Source: an uncultured bacterium (GTDB lineage Bacteria; Cloacimonadota; Cloacimonadia; Cloacimonadales; Cloacimonadaceae). Taken from it: a stretch of DNA of 64,000 nt. The position numbers and the translations under genes were made by a program. Positions within the stretch are counted from its first letter, which is position 1. Every line of letters begins with the position of its first letter. The stretch lies in assembly GCA_938009275.1 (NCBI GenBank), contig CALLHY010000030.1:11817-75816 (forward strand). The letters are read 5' to 3'. Shown in pieces: positions 1 to 10,594 of the stretch. The notes under the pieces are model-generated. The model was given only the letters and a program-made list of their open reading frames with translations. It had not been told where the DNA came from and did no database searches.

Positions 1-412
1 GTATGTTATAGCATTCCTGATGTGCTTGTCTATCGTGAACTACCACCGGTAAATCATATTCCACTGCCAGATGCGCCTGGTTGGCAAAAACCTCCCGCTG
101 CACTGGGAAGGGTGATAGATTTCTAAAGAAATCCAAGCCTATCTCACCAATTGCAAGCACTTTCTTTTCTCTGGCCAATCTTTTTACTAATTCGGCATCA
201 AAGTCTTGCGCATCATGAGGATGGAAGCCAACAGTAGAAAATATGTGCAAGTGTTTCTTTGCCAATTCCAAAGAGCTTAAGGATGTTTCCTTATTGAATG
301 CAATATTCAGGATATATTCTATCCCGCTGTTAAAACATTTACTGATCAAGCTTTCCCGATCGGAATCGAAATCAGGATGATCTAAATGAGCATGAGTTTC
401 AAATAGCTTCAT
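1..412 (-). CDS. TatD-family metal-dependent hydrolase (DNase), N-terminal part
   Basis: The minus strand from 412 reads open to the window edge for 137 codons, so the C-terminal half is missing only because the window ends. The protein starts MKLFETHAHLDHPDF: THAHLDH is the N-terminal HxH metal motif of TatD nucleases/hydrolases. Further landmarks follow in family order: GFHPHDA, GEIGLDFFRN (the metal-bridging glutamate) and VVVHDRQAH. TatD proteins are cytoplasmic divalent-metal hydrolases with 3'-5' DNase activity in characterised members. It may be read after the phosphate transporter on the same strand, although 349 bp with a strong palindrome lie between. The family call is firm; the exact substrate cannot be told. 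Confidence 0.9.
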   Translation of the reverse strand, partial: MKLFETHAHLDHPDFDSDRESLISKCFNSGIEYILNIAFNKETSLSSLELAKKHLHIFSTVGFHPHDAQDFDAELVKRLAREKKVLAIGEIGLDFFRNLSPFPVQREVFANQAHLAVEYDLPVVVHDRQAHQECYNI

Positions 413-761
413 TATCTGTTACTTAACCCCTGATTAATACTGAATGCAATAGAAATCTACTCTCATATTTCTGTCAAGCAGTTCCCCACATACTATCATA
501 CTTCTAGTTCTCAAGAATGTTATTATCAGATTGCCGAACGTAAGCTTCCCTGCTGCTTCCTTGCTGCTATCCTGTGTCGAATACAGGATAGCAGCAAGGA
601 AGCAGCAGGGAAGAAGGCAGATAATACAAAGATCAGTCTGATTTTTTGTATGATGATATTGGGCAACAGGTATCTATTCGGCAAAGGCACCGTAGTTTCT
701 CATAGCCGCGATCTGTTGAAATGTGAAACACAGACTGGGTATTGAGAGCGGGTTTGCTGGA
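413..761. other. Intergenic region, tatD to phosphate transporter
   Basis: No coding frame with gene-like properties is seen. Its main content is the 545-613 palindrome. The rest is AT-rich sequence in which I recognise nothing. Confidence 0.6.
545..613. repeat. Perfect 31-bp inverted repeat, 7-nt loop (dispersed palindrome family A, copy 1)
   Basis: Arms 545-575 and 583-613 are exactly complementary over 31 bp; the loop 576-582 is GTCGAAT. The arm begins CTTCCCTGCTGCTTCC. It lies between two minus-strand genes (downstream of the phosphate transporter, upstream of tatD) and has no adjacent T-run, so it is more than a simple terminator. A decayed second copy with the same loop sequence is at 17021-17089 and a half copy near 22754. 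Confidence 0.9.
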
Positions 762-2444
762 TCAGTCGCCTGATTCGTCCATAGGTTCTCGGTCTTGGCT
801 GTAGATGAAGTTGTGACTTCCAGCTTTCACCAAGTTCTTTAGTTTATCGGCAATTATCTCTACACCATCCAGGTAGTCGATGGTATTCAATCCGCCTGCT
901 GCATCACAATCACCGTTTTGGATTTGCCTAAGCACTTCATCTCGTAGGGTTTGATGTTGTTCGTTAATTCTACCCTCTATTTCAATTATCTTATATGTGT
1001 AATCAATTTTCAGTTCTTCGAGATACTCAATGGATAGATCGATCATAAAAATCACTTTGGCATGTAGATCGTCTATCATCTTCACGAAAACTGGGCAAAG
1101 CTGATGCTTTTGGGCTGGAACCTGGTAGTTTAGAATTCTGTTTATATCTTCGGTGAAATCACCTAGCTTTTCTATATCGTTAACGGTATGCAACAGGGCG
1201 GGAATCTTTTGGATGATGTCGTCTGCATTGGTACGCTCATTAACAGCAACCAGATAAAGAGTAATCTCCTTCTGCAGATTATCCACGGCAGTTTCTATCC
1301 GGCTAATCCTTATCTGCTTTTTGTAGTTTTTGTCTTTGAATGCTTCGTAGGACACGATAAGCCCCATGCGCACCAGACGTAGCATTTCACGCAATTCCTT
1401 CATCACCTGGCCAATGGCAAGCTCTGCGTCACTGATAATGTGATAATTCAAGTGTTTCGGTTCACCCAAAGACAGTGTTTCCTCTTTTCCCTGAGGTATA
1501 ATTGCCTTTGCCAGTTTTGCCAATAGGCCTGCGAAAGGAAGAAACACAATTGTGCACAGGATATTGAAAAGAGTATGACCATTGGCTACGTGTCGGGCTA
1601 CGTTCTCACCCGCAAACACGTTTCCGGGGGTAAAGCTATTTACTAGTGAAGTATAGAGCCCAACATATGTGAGCGTTCCTACCAGGATGGTGCCGAAAAG
1701 ATTAAACAGAGTGTGCACCAAAGCTACTCGTTTGGCAGTAGTATTAGAGCCTATGCCTGCCAGCCAGGCGGTAATTGTAGTGCCGATATTATCACCAAAA
1801 ACCAGATATAAGGCACCCTCAAATGGAATTAAGCCATTGTTCGCCAGAACTATAACGATACCAACTGAGGCCGATGAACTTTGGATAAGCATGGTAAATA
1901 GAGTGCCAGTAAGTATACCTAAAACCGGATTTGCAGCTATGCTAACCATGAAGTCTCTGGCAAGCTGGGATTCTTTTAATGGAGATACGGCAGCGGACAT
2001 CACATTCAGCCCAACAAAAAGCAAGCCAAAGCCGATTAATATCTGACTCCAGCGTTCCATTTTGCGGCTTTTCCGCATGAACAGCAGAATAACACCGGTT
2101 ATAACAAATACGTAGGCATATTGACCTATGTTAAAGGCAATTAATTGAGCGGTGATGGTAGTACCAATATTGGCTCCCATCACTACTCCCACAGCTTGGT
2201 TCAGGGTCATTATCCCCGTATTTACCAGTCCAATCATCATCACTGTTGTAGCAGAGCTACTTTGAATTAGGGCAGTAACTCCCAATCCTACAAAAACGCC
2301 TCTTAGAGGTGTGCTGGTGAGTTTCTTAAGAATCTTGCGAAATTCAGCTCCGGCAACGGCGTGCAGGTTGTCGCTCATTTTGTTCATCCCGAACAAAAAC
2401 AGGGCTAAACCTCCAAGTAAATTAATGATTTGGAATAAGTTCAT
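762..2444 (-). CDS. Na+/phosphate symporter (PNaS/NptA-YjbB family) with PhoU-like C-terminal domain
   Basis: This 560-residue inner-membrane protein imports or exports inorganic phosphate with sodium. The family hallmark, the duplicated QSSSA motif, occurs as QSSSATTVM (about residue 62) and QSSSASVGI (about residue 187), each in a repeat of hydrophobic helices containing GANIGTT or GDNIGTT. From about residue 350 to 545 the protein turns into charged, helical sequence typical of the PhoU-like domain that family members carry in the cytoplasm. Start ATG at 2444 is preceded by a purine-rich AGAGGAA ribosome site. It stands alone; no pst genes are nearby, so phosphate homeostasis is the natural role but direction of transport is not visible. 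Confidence 0.9.
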   Translation of the reverse strand: MNLFQIINLLGGLALFLFGMNKMSDNLHAVAGAEFRKILKKLTSTPLRGVFVGLGVTALIQSSSATTVMMIGLVNTGIMTLNQAVGVVMGANIGTTITAQLIAFNIGQYAYVFVITGVILLFMRKSRKMERWSQILIGFGLLFVGLNVMSAAVSPLKESQLARDFMVSIAANPVLGILTGTLFTMLIQSSSASVGIVIVLANNGLIPFEGALYLVFGDNIGTTITAWLAGIGSNTTAKRVALVHTLFNLFGTILVGTLTYVGLYTSLVNSFTPGNVFAGENVARHVANGHTLFNILCTIVFLPFAGLLAKLAKAIIPQGKEETLSLGEPKHLNYHIISDAELAIGQVMKELREMLRLVRMGLIVSYEAFKDKNYKKQIRISRIETAVDNLQKEITLYLVAVNERTNADDIIQKIPALLHTVNDIEKLGDFTEDINRILNYQVPAQKHQLCPVFVKMIDDLHAKVIFMIDLSIEYLEELKIDYTYKIIEIEGRINEQHQTLRDEVLRQIQNGDCDAAGGLNTIDYLDGVEIIADKLKNLVKAGSHNFIYSQDREPMDESGD

Positions 2445-2908
2445 ACGCTTATAATGTTCCTCTTAAGCCAAGATAAACAAGTCTTTTTTATGTGCCTGTA
2501 ACGGTCAAGCAGTATTTATTTTGCATGTGACTTGTTTCAATTTTCGCAGAAGGGCTTTGCTTTATGCAACCCAATTATGAATTCTACTAATTCAGATTAG
2601 CAATAGCCTACTATCGCAGTAGAATATTTATGCAGGATTCGCTGATGAGGATTGTATTATAAATGTGTGGCGAAAGATCAGCATTGGATTAGATTAGAAT
2701 GTCCGGCTTGATTTTTGGCAAAACATATTTCGTGCATTATCTATCTGTATGTATGTCAAGCAGATTACATCATGTTTGATTTCGTTGGATATGGACAAGT
2801 GATATTTTAGTAATGGTTCGGCTTCATTCTTGCTTAAACCATATAAGTACGAAGAAGTGAAACCTTCAAATAGTGATTTTTAATGATTGAATTAAATAAG
2901 GAGTGGAA
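2445..2908. other. Divergent intergenic region, transporter to first C25 peptidase
   Basis: About 460 bp of AT-rich sequence between divergent genes must hold both promoters, but I could not identify convincing -35/-10 pairs. No RNA gene or ORF is supported. Confidence 0.5.
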
Positions 2909-5900
2909 ATGAAAAACCACGCGTTGTTACTCGTATTGCTGGTTTTGGGATCATTGCTGTTTGCTGTCCCAGGAACCATCAAACTTCAGAATTCTCCCAT
3001 GGCAGTTGAATTGCTGCGTAATGGCTCCGACGGGCTTAATGTCCGTTATGCCATAGATGAACTGCATCACAGACAAATCAACTCAAAAGAAGGTGTGTGG
3101 ACAGAGCTGTCTATTTCGAATTACACCACAACCAACCGTGAGGGAGTTCCCTCACTGCCATTAATCCGTCAGCTAATAGGTGTCCCCATTGGTGCTGAAG
3201 TATCGGTGTCCTTTGTAAACTCAGACACCAAGACCATAGATTTGACAGGAAGCGGCATTACCTATCCCATTATTCCTCGTCAGGCATCTGTTGCCAAATG
3301 CGAAGACCCTGCCAGTCTTGCCTTCGCCGTGAATCGTGATTTTTACAATAGCAACTCCTGGACAGATGATCAACACATCAGTGTAACAGAATTAGGCATT
3401 TTACGCGGAACCCGTATATTTGCGCTGGACTTTGCTCCGGTTCGCTACAATCCATTACGGAAGAAAATTGAAGTTGTATACAACGCCGAAGTTCGTGTAA
3501 ACTTCAGCGGATCTGACCTTGATGCCACCAGAGAGCTTAAAGAGCGCACCTATTCTCCAGCTTTCGAACGCAATCTGGCCGGAGTGTTGTTCAACTATGA
3601 ACCCTCCAGGCCAAGCTTGAACCGTTACCCGATCGGATATGTTATCATCATGCCCGATAACTATGCAAGCGCAATGCAGCCTTTTATCGATTGGAAGAGA
3701 AGAGAAGGTTACAATGTTATAGTATCCCCCACCTCTGTTACTGGTACCACAGCCAACAACATTAAGACATACATGCAAAATTTGTGGAATAATGCCACTA
3801 CCACCAATCCAGCTCCTTCTTATTTGCTAATTGTTGGGGACGTAGCCCAGGTTCCGGCAAATACCGGATCAACTGGTTCACATCCCACAGACTTGAATTA
3901 TGTTCGTTTACAGGGCACAGATTATATGCCCGAGATGTATTTCGGCCGTTTCTCTGCTACCAGCGTAGCGGAAGTTACCAATCAGGTTAACAAAACTCTC
4001 ATGCATGAGCAATACACTATGCCCAACGACGAATACCTGGCAAAATCGGTACTAATAGCTGGTGTTGATAGTAGCTATGGCCCTTCACATGCCAATGGCC
4101 AGATAAATTATGGTGCAAACAACTATTTCAACGCTAATAATGGTATTACCAGCACCAATTTTATGTATCCTGCGTCTGGTAGCTCTGCATCATCAATTGT
4201 GCAGAATGTATCTAACGGCGTTGGATATGTAAACTATACTGCTCATGGTTCTGAAACTAGCTGGTCTGATCCCAGCTTCACCATCAGTAATATAAACAGT
4301 TTACAAAATACCAATGAATACTCCTATGTAGTAGGAAACTGCTGCATCACGAATAAATTCGACGTAGGCACTTGCTTCGGCGAGGCTTGGTTACGCGCCA
4401 GTAATAAGGGTGCCATTATTTATATTGGTGGCACGAATAACACTTATTGGGATGAAGACTATTATTGGGCTGTTGGCTACAAACCACCTGTGGTTAGCAC
4501 CGGCTCACCTTTCGTGGCAAACCGGACTGGTGCTTATGACGCCATCTTCCATACTCACAATGAAGCATTTGCAGATTGGGGTGGAAATGCAGGGAGCATG
4601 GTACTGATGGGTAATCTCGCTGTTGTAACATCTAATAGTAGCCGTATAAACTACTATTGGGAGATCTATTCCATTATGGGCGATCCCTCCCTAATCCCCT
4701 ATCTTGGCATTCCTCAGCAGAACTCATTCCAAGCACCTCCCCAGATATTCTTGGGTGTAGGCAGCATGGATATCCAAGCCGATCCCTATACCTGGGTTTC
4801 ATTATCTATGAATAATGTTATTCATGGCGTTGGGCTTACTAACGAAAGCGGTGCACTGACTCTGAACTTTACCCCCTTTACTCAGCCAGGAAATGCTCAA
4901 ATAGTAATGACCCGCTCACGCCGTCGTCCTCTTATAAACAACATTCAAGTAATAGCTAATGTGGGACCCTACATTACCATGGGACAAATGCAGATTTCAG
5001 ACGATAACAATGGAATCCCAGAAGCAGGAGAGACCATTAGCCTTTCCGCTCCCTTCAATAACGTTGGTATTGAGAATGCCACCAACCTTAGCTGCACCCT
5101 AACGTCTGAAAGCGAATGGGTTCAGATAAACACTCCCCAGATTTCCATCCCGGATATCAGTGCCGGAAATAGTGTAAACATGAGCAATGCATACAATGTG
5201 GTTATAAATCCCAACATACCTGATCAGACTGATGTAGTATTTAACTTTATTGTTCAAAGTGGAGCCAATACTTGGGAGATTCAAAGAACCATTACCGTAG
5301 ATGCCCCGAACATGATATTCGGCTCACCCGTTGTTTTCGACAGCAGCGGAGATGGCATATATCAGAGCGGGGAAACCTTGAATGTTACTTTAGACATCAG
5401 CAATACTGGTCACATGCTAACTGGAAATGGTAGCGTGTCACTATTTGTGGCTACCGACAATGCCTATATTGACGTAGTGAACTTCTCAATCCCCACATTG
5501 CCGATAGACTATGTTCTACCTCTAAACTTCAATGTGCAGATTAACGAAACTGCTGCCGACGGCGACATAGTTCGGGTTGGTGTGCTCTTTAACTCAGGCG
5601 TACTAATGGCAAATAGCTCGTTGATATTCCCAGTAGGCCTGGTTGGAGAAGGATTTGAATCCGGAACCTTTGGCGCATACCCGTGGGTAAACACCAGCAG
5701 TAGCCCCTGGACAATCACTACCGGAACCGGAAATGTACACAGCGGAAACTATAGTGCCAAATCAGGCCCTATCTCAAACTATGGCTCTACAACTCTTCAG
5801 ATAACTCATACAGCTTCAGTTGATGGATATATGAAGTTCTGGCGTAAGGTGAGCAGTGAAACCGGTCATGACTACTTAACTTTCTACATCAACGGTGCCG

Positions 5901-6697
5901 TTATGGCCGCATGGAGCGGAGCACAAGACTGGACAGAGATGATGTATCCCGTTTCTGCTGGAACTAATATATATAAATGGACATACTCCAAAGATGGTTC
6001 AACAGCTAACGGAAGTGACTGCGCCTGGATAGATGATGTGGTCTTTCCCGGCTCTGGTAACGTGAGCTTCCCTATGTTATATAGCTCAACCAGTAATATA
6101 GATTTTACAGGTGCTCAGCCAAATTCTACCCTCAGTTCGGATATTATTATCCGCAACTTAGGAAATGCTCCTTTAACAGGAACAATATCAGTGCCAACAG
6201 GCTTCAGCTTGAGTTTAAATGGAATCAGCCTGCCCATCGATTATTCTTACCAGATTGATGCTGGGGTAACAAGATCATACTCTATTAGCTATACAACTGG
6301 ACCTGTGGTATCTTATATTGATGAAGAGATTATGATCACAGCCAATGATCCAGATAATCCTGTTCTTATAATCCCGATAGTAGTTGGTACTGGTAACAGT
6401 GATGTAAACATTAGCCCTGTTGAAAACAATCTAGACAGGAACTACCCTAATCCGTTTAATCCTGAAACAACCATCCGCTTCTCAATTAAGGAAGGCGGTA
6501 ATGTGCAACTGAACGTTTACAACCTAAAGGGTCAGCTGATCCGTAGCTTGGTGAACGCCCAGTTATCTGCCGGCCAGCATCGGATAGTTTGGAATGGCAA
6601 AGATAATAATGGAAATGCCGTTGCCAGCGGTATATATCTATATAAGATGGAAACAGCAAACTACTCTTCAATGCAGAAGATGATGCTAATGAAGTAA
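2909..6697 (+). CDS. Secreted C25-family (gingipain-like) cysteine peptidase with C-terminal sorting domain
   Basis: I place the start at ATG 2909, five bases after AAGGAG (2898-2903); a GTG at 2903 lies within that ribosome site. A signal peptide (KNHALLLVLLVLGSLLFAVPG) is followed by a propeptide-like region, then the C25 catalytic domain from about residue 240. The catalytic pair is visible: His446 in TAHGSETSW and Cys479 in GNCCITNKF. After it come Ig/CARDB-like beta domains, a MAM/jelly-roll-like segment ending GSDCAWIDDVVFP, and an 80-residue C-terminal domain with NYPNPFNPETTIRF and MKMMLMK-type end, the FlgD-like type A sorting signal of the FCB group. It is exported, probably by a type IX-like route, and surface-bound or released. 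The next gene is a paralogue. Peptide specificity is unknown. Confidence 0.9.
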   Translation: MKNHALLLVLLVLGSLLFAVPGTIKLQNSPMAVELLRNGSDGLNVRYAIDELHHRQINSKEGVWTELSISNYTTTNREGVPSLPLIRQLIGVPIGAEVSVSFVNSDTKTIDLTGSGITYPIIPRQASVAKCEDPASLAFAVNRDFYNSNSWTDDQHISVTELGILRGTRIFALDFAPVRYNPLRKKIEVVYNAEVRVNFSGSDLDATRELKERTYSPAFERNLAGVLFNYEPSRPSLNRYPIGYVIIMPDNYASAMQPFIDWKRREGYNVIVSPTSVTGTTANNIKTYMQNLWNNATTTNPAPSYLLIVGDVAQVPANTGSTGSHPTDLNYVRLQGTDYMPEMYFGRFSATSVAEVTNQVNKTLMHEQYTMPNDEYLAKSVLIAGVDSSYGPSHANGQINYGANNYFNANNGITSTNFMYPASGSSASSIVQNVSNGVGYVNYTAHGSETSWSDPSFTISNINSLQNTNEYSYVVGNCCITNKFDVGTCFGEAWLRASNKGAIIYIGGTNNTYWDEDYYWAVGYKPPVVSTGSPFVANRTGAYDAIFHTHNEAFADWGGNAGSMVLMGNLAVVTSNSSRINYYWEIYSIMGDPSLIPYLGIPQQNSFQAPPQIFLGVGSMDIQADPYTWVSLSMNNVIHGVGLTNESGALTLNFTPFTQPGNAQIVMTRSRRRPLINNIQVIANVGPYITMGQMQISDDNNGIPEAGETISLSAPFNNVGIENATNLSCTLTSESEWVQINTPQISIPDISAGNSVNMSNAYNVVINPNIPDQTDVVFNFIVQSGANTWEIQRTITVDAPNMIFGSPVVFDSSGDGIYQSGETLNVTLDISNTGHMLTGNGSVSLFVATDNAYIDVVNFSIPTLPIDYVLPLNFNVQINETAADGDIVRVGVLFNSGVLMANSSLIFPVGLVGEGFESGTFGAYPWVNTSSSPWTITTGTGNVHSGNYSAKSGPISNYGSTTLQITHTASVDGYMKFWRKVSSETGHDYLTFYINGAVMAAWSGAQDWTEMMYPVSAGTNIYKWTYSKDGSTANGSDCAWIDDVVFPGSGNVSFPMLYSSTSNIDFTGAQPNSTLSSDIIIRNLGNAPLTGTISVPTGFSLSLNGISLPIDYSYQIDAGVTRSYSISYTTGPVVSYIDEEIMITANDPDNPVLIIPIVVGTGNSDVNISPVENNLDRNYPNPFNPETTIRFSIKEGGNVQLNVYNLKGQLIRSLVNAQLSAGQHRIVWNGKDNNGNAVASGIYLYKMETANYSSMQKMMLMK

Positions 6698-6708
6698 CTA
6701 ATTGTTAT

Positions 6709-6741
6709 GGGTTTGACGTTCCTGATGGGAACGTCAAACCC
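6709..6741 (+). terminator. Hairpin between the two C25 genes
   Basis: Arms 6709-6722 and 6728-6741 form a perfect 14-bp stem with a 5-nt loop. There is no immediate T-run, but a run of T lies at 6763-6770. It may terminate or attenuate, or set a 3' end between the two paralogues. Confidence 0.6.
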
Positions 6742-6801
6742 AATAATAGATATCATAGATTTGTTTTTTTAGATTAAGTGCATAGAATACATGGAGGAAC
6801 C

Positions 6802-9800
6802 ATGAGACCCATATTGATTATAATAAGCTTGCTAATAGCGATCACATCGCTTTTTGCAGCGCAGATCACGGTAAGTGGATATCAAAATGATTTTCGCATA
6901 ACCAGTGGTACAAACAACAACATGGAATTGGAGTTTACTTTAGGAAGTTTCTATAGTAACCCCATTAGCATAAACGGAAGTGAATGGCACACTGTTTCAC
7001 TACCTAAGGAAGCCATATCGCTTGAAGCAGGCTTTCCCGAGCTTCCTATTGTTTCCCGAAGCGTAATTATTCCTGCTACCGCCGCGATGCAGCTAAGCAC
7101 ATTAAGCAGCGAATACGTAGATATTCAGATGCAAGTCGCGCCATCTAAGGGAAACCTGACCAGAAACATAAATCCAGAGTCTGTAGCCTATAGCTTTGCG
7201 GATGTATATGAAAGTAATGAAGCTTATCCAGAGCAGATTACCAGCTTAACCGAGCCCTTTATTCTTCGTGATTATCGTGGAATAACCATTCGTGTAAACC
7301 CCTTCCAATACTTTCCCGCAACAGGAACTTTACGTGTTTACACCAAGCTAAGTCTTTCCCTACAAGTAAACGGAACAGACCTTAACAATGCCATATCATC
7401 TTCAAAATCCAGCTATGCCCGCAGTTTTGAAAGCATTTACCAGAACATGTTTTTAAACTTTGGTGACGCCAAATACCCCAGCTTAGGTGAAGAAGGCAGC
7501 ATACTGGTTATCAAACACAGCATGTTTGATGCTACATTGCAACCTTGGGTGGACTGGAAGCGTCAGATTGGATTTGACGTTACTGTAGTAGATGTTACTA
7601 CAACCGGTGCATCTGCCAACCAGATAAAAACCTATATTCAAAACTTCTATAATGCCGATAACAACCTGATGTTCGTTCAGATTTTTGGCGATGCTCCCCA
7701 GGTTCCCTCCCTGTCTTCGGGTGGCGGTGGCAGTGATCCGTCTTATGCTCTTCTTGCTGGAAGTGACAACTATCCAGACATTTTTGTTGGCAGATTCTCT
7801 GCATCCAACGTTAATGACATGCAAACCCAGGTTCAGCGCAGCATCTATTACGAAAGAGATATCCAGGTTGGTGCCGACTATCTGGCAAAAGCCATGGGAA
7901 TCGCCTCTTCCGAAGGTGGTGGTGGACAGGGTGATAACAACGAAAGTGACATCCAACACATGAATCTCATCCGTACAGATTTGTTAAACTATGGCTACAC
8001 CTCGGTAGACCAGGTTTACGATCCGAGCGCGTCTGCAGCAACAGTCAGCACCAATTTGAACGCCGGACGAGGATTCATAAACTACGTTGGTCATGGTTCA
8101 GACACCTCCTGGGTAACCACAGGTTTTAGCAATTCTCACGTTAACAACCTTACAAACAGCAACATGCTGCCATTCATAGTATCCGTAGCCTGCGTTAATG
8201 GAAACTTTGTTAGTCAGACCTGTTTTGCAGAAGCTTGGATGCGTGCCACACACAATACCACTGGTGCCCCAACTGGAGCAATAGCCATTTATGCCTCCAC
8301 GGTTAATCAAGGGTGGAATCCGCCCATGCGTGGACAGGATGAAATAACAGACCTCCTGATTGCCGAATCAAAACATAGAATTGGCAGCCTTTATTTTAAT
8401 GGCTCATCCAAGATGATTGAGGCTTATGGCACCTCCGGTGTGTCTGAGTACAAAAACTGGACAATCTTTGGCGACGCTTCACTAATGGTGCGCACACAAA
8501 ACCCCAGTCTGATGAATGCCAGCTACAATCCAGTGCTGCTAATGGGAGTATCAAACTTCAGCATCCAGACAGAGCCAAATGCCTACATTACCCTTAGCAA
8601 TGCCGGAACTATATACGGTAAAGCAGTAGCCAATGCCACTGGTAATGCCTCAATTACTCTAAATCCTGCCCCAGCAGAACCGATGAACTTAACCTTAACT
8701 GTGGTGGCATTTAATAAGCAAACTCTTATTCAAACCATCCAGGTTCTGCCCAATGACGGCCCTTATCTGATGTTGGATAGTATTAGCATTAGCGATGATA
8801 ACGACTCCATTCCCCAATATGGCGAACTGGTTCAGCTTTCACTAAATGTAAACAACATTGGCAGCGAAGCTGCAAACAACGTTTCTGTGTCACTAAGCAC
8901 ATCCGACAGTAATGTTACAATCGTAAATCCGATGTTTAGCATACCCACTGTTGATGCTAATGGTGGCGGATTATTCGGTAACATCCCCATTCAAATTAGC
9001 TCTTCCATTCCCGATCAGCATGAAGTTATAATTAACGTACACATGCAAGAAGAAAATGGTGATACCTTCGATTTCGAACGCAGTTTCGTGGTTAACGCCC
9101 CACAAATCAGTTGGGGAACCATAGAGATTGACGATACAGATGGCAACAACAATGGCAGAGTGGACGCGGGTGAATCAATCGTTTTCACGCTTAACCTTAG
9201 CAATACAGGCCATGCTGATGCAACTGATATTAGCTCAACCATTCTTATTAACGGCGTAGACCACTATTATGTAGAGCCGGTTCTTCCCGAGATTGCATCT
9301 GTCCCCGTGGGATTCCAGGAGATGCTTATCTACAGAGTATCATTCAGTTCTCAGATACCCACCGGCACCCAAATTCAGATAACAGCCATGGCTTTTCACG
9401 GTGACTATCTGGCAATGAATACCTATAGTCTTACCCTCGGATTAGAATTAGAGAATTTTGAAGCCGGCTTCTCTTCCATGCCCTGGACTTTCCAAGGCGG
9501 CACATGGTTAGATACTCAAAGCAGTTACAACGGTTCGATGGCTGCGAAATCTCCAGCCATTAACCACGGCACAAACACAAGCATGAGCATCACCAAGAAC
9601 ATACAGAATGCCGGCAGCCTGTCCTTCTGGAAAAAGGTATCCAGTGAAGCTACTTACGATAAGCTAACCTTCCATATAAACGGCCTTTTAATGGGTGAAT
9701 GGAGCGGTACATCTGATAGCTGGAGCCAGGTAAGTTATCCTGTTCAGGCAGGACTCAATATCTTCACCTGGAAATATACCAAAGATGGCGGCGGCTCTGT

Positions 9801-10494
9801 TGGCAGTGACTGCGCCTGGATAGACGACATCATCTTCCCCTCTACCAACGAGATTCTGGGTGATCCCATCTTATCAGTCATTACCGAAAACATAAACTTT
9901 GGTGATGTTCCTGCTAATAACTCCATTAGCCAAACCATTACTATCACCAATAGTGGCACTGCCGCCATGATGGGTGTGGTTAATAGCACAGCTCCCTTCT
10001 ACTTAGGTGAAAATCCAGCACAGAATTCCTTAACAGAAAGCTATTACCTGCCCGCCGGTGAAACCATGGAAATGATGGTAACCTTCGCACCTACCTATGC
10101 CAATAACTACAGCGCAAATATTACTATCAGCTCAGACGATCCCAATATGCCAGAAGCCATCGTACCGGTTTTGGGAACCAGCGGAACAGTCAGTAACCAG
10201 GATTTAGTAAACCCATTGGTTACTGCTTTACATGGAAACTATCCAAATCCCTTCAATCCCAATACCAACATCAAGTTCAGCCTCAAGGAGAACAGCCCAG
10301 TCCAACTGGATATCTACAATATCTCCGGGCAGAAAGTTCGAACATTGCTAAATGCCAATATGGCTGCAGGCAATCATATTGTAACATGGAACGGTTTGGA
10401 TAACTCGGGTAGATCAGTTGGTAGCGGTGTGTATTTCTTCAAGATGAATTCCGGTAAATACACCAGCACCAAGAAAATGATTCTAATGAAATAA
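6802..10494 (+). CDS. Second secreted C25-family cysteine peptidase with C-terminal sorting domain
   Basis: The start is ATG 6802, preceded by GGAGGA at 6793-6798; an upstream in-frame GTG at 6778 lacks a ribosome site. A signal peptide (RPILIIISLLIAITSLFAAQ) leads to a propeptide and a C25 domain with His431 (GHGSDTSW) and Cys464 (VACVNGNF), which match gingipain motifs better than the upstream paralogue. Ig-like repeats follow, then a module ending GSDCAWIDDIIFP shared with the upstream gene, then an ASH-like beta domain, and the NYPNPFNPNTNIKF sorting domain. It is one of a tandem pair, presumably made by duplication and then diverged; both may mature each other or other surface proteins. 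Catalytic activity is predicted, substrate unknown. Confidence 0.9.
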   Translation: MRPILIIISLLIAITSLFAAQITVSGYQNDFRITSGTNNNMELEFTLGSFYSNPISINGSEWHTVSLPKEAISLEAGFPELPIVSRSVIIPATAAMQLSTLSSEYVDIQMQVAPSKGNLTRNINPESVAYSFADVYESNEAYPEQITSLTEPFILRDYRGITIRVNPFQYFPATGTLRVYTKLSLSLQVNGTDLNNAISSSKSSYARSFESIYQNMFLNFGDAKYPSLGEEGSILVIKHSMFDATLQPWVDWKRQIGFDVTVVDVTTTGASANQIKTYIQNFYNADNNLMFVQIFGDAPQVPSLSSGGGGSDPSYALLAGSDNYPDIFVGRFSASNVNDMQTQVQRSIYYERDIQVGADYLAKAMGIASSEGGGGQGDNNESDIQHMNLIRTDLLNYGYTSVDQVYDPSASAATVSTNLNAGRGFINYVGHGSDTSWVTTGFSNSHVNNLTNSNMLPFIVSVACVNGNFVSQTCFAEAWMRATHNTTGAPTGAIAIYASTVNQGWNPPMRGQDEITDLLIAESKHRIGSLYFNGSSKMIEAYGTSGVSEYKNWTIFGDASLMVRTQNPSLMNASYNPVLLMGVSNFSIQTEPNAYITLSNAGTIYGKAVANATGNASITLNPAPAEPMNLTLTVVAFNKQTLIQTIQVLPNDGPYLMLDSISISDDNDSIPQYGELVQLSLNVNNIGSEAANNVSVSLSTSDSNVTIVNPMFSIPTVDANGGGLFGNIPIQISSSIPDQHEVIINVHMQEENGDTFDFERSFVVNAPQISWGTIEIDDTDGNNNGRVDAGESIVFTLNLSNTGHADATDISSTILINGVDHYYVEPVLPEIASVPVGFQEMLIYRVSFSSQIPTGTQIQITAMAFHGDYLAMNTYSLTLGLELENFEAGFSSMPWTFQGGTWLDTQSSYNGSMAAKSPAINHGTNTSMSITKNIQNAGSLSFWKKVSSEATYDKLTFHINGLLMGEWSGTSDSWSQVSYPVQAGLNIFTWKYTKDGGGSVGSDCAWIDDIIFPSTNEILGDPILSVITENINFGDVPANNSISQTITITNSGTAAMMGVVNSTAPFYLGENPAQNSLTESYYLPAGETMEMMVTFAPTYANNYSANITISSDDPNMPEAIVPVLGTSGTVSNQDLVNPLVTALHGNYPNPFNPNTNIKFSLKENSPVQLDIYNISGQKVRTLLNANMAAGNHIVTWNGLDNSGRSVGSGVYFFKMNSGKYTSTKKMILMK

Positions 10495-10515
10495 TATCAA
10501 CCTTAGATATGCCTT

Positions 10516-10541
10516 AAGGGAGGGGAGTTCACCCCTCCCTT
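10516..10541 (+). terminator. Rho-independent terminator after second C25 gene
   Basis: A 10-bp GC-rich stem (10516-10525 with 10532-10541), 6-nt loop, followed by TTATGCTTTT. It sits 22 bases after the stop codon. Confidence 0.8.
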
Positions 10542-10594
10542 TATGCTTTTAACTACTTAATCTCGCAAGCAATATCGTGTCTCCAGATAAGATA

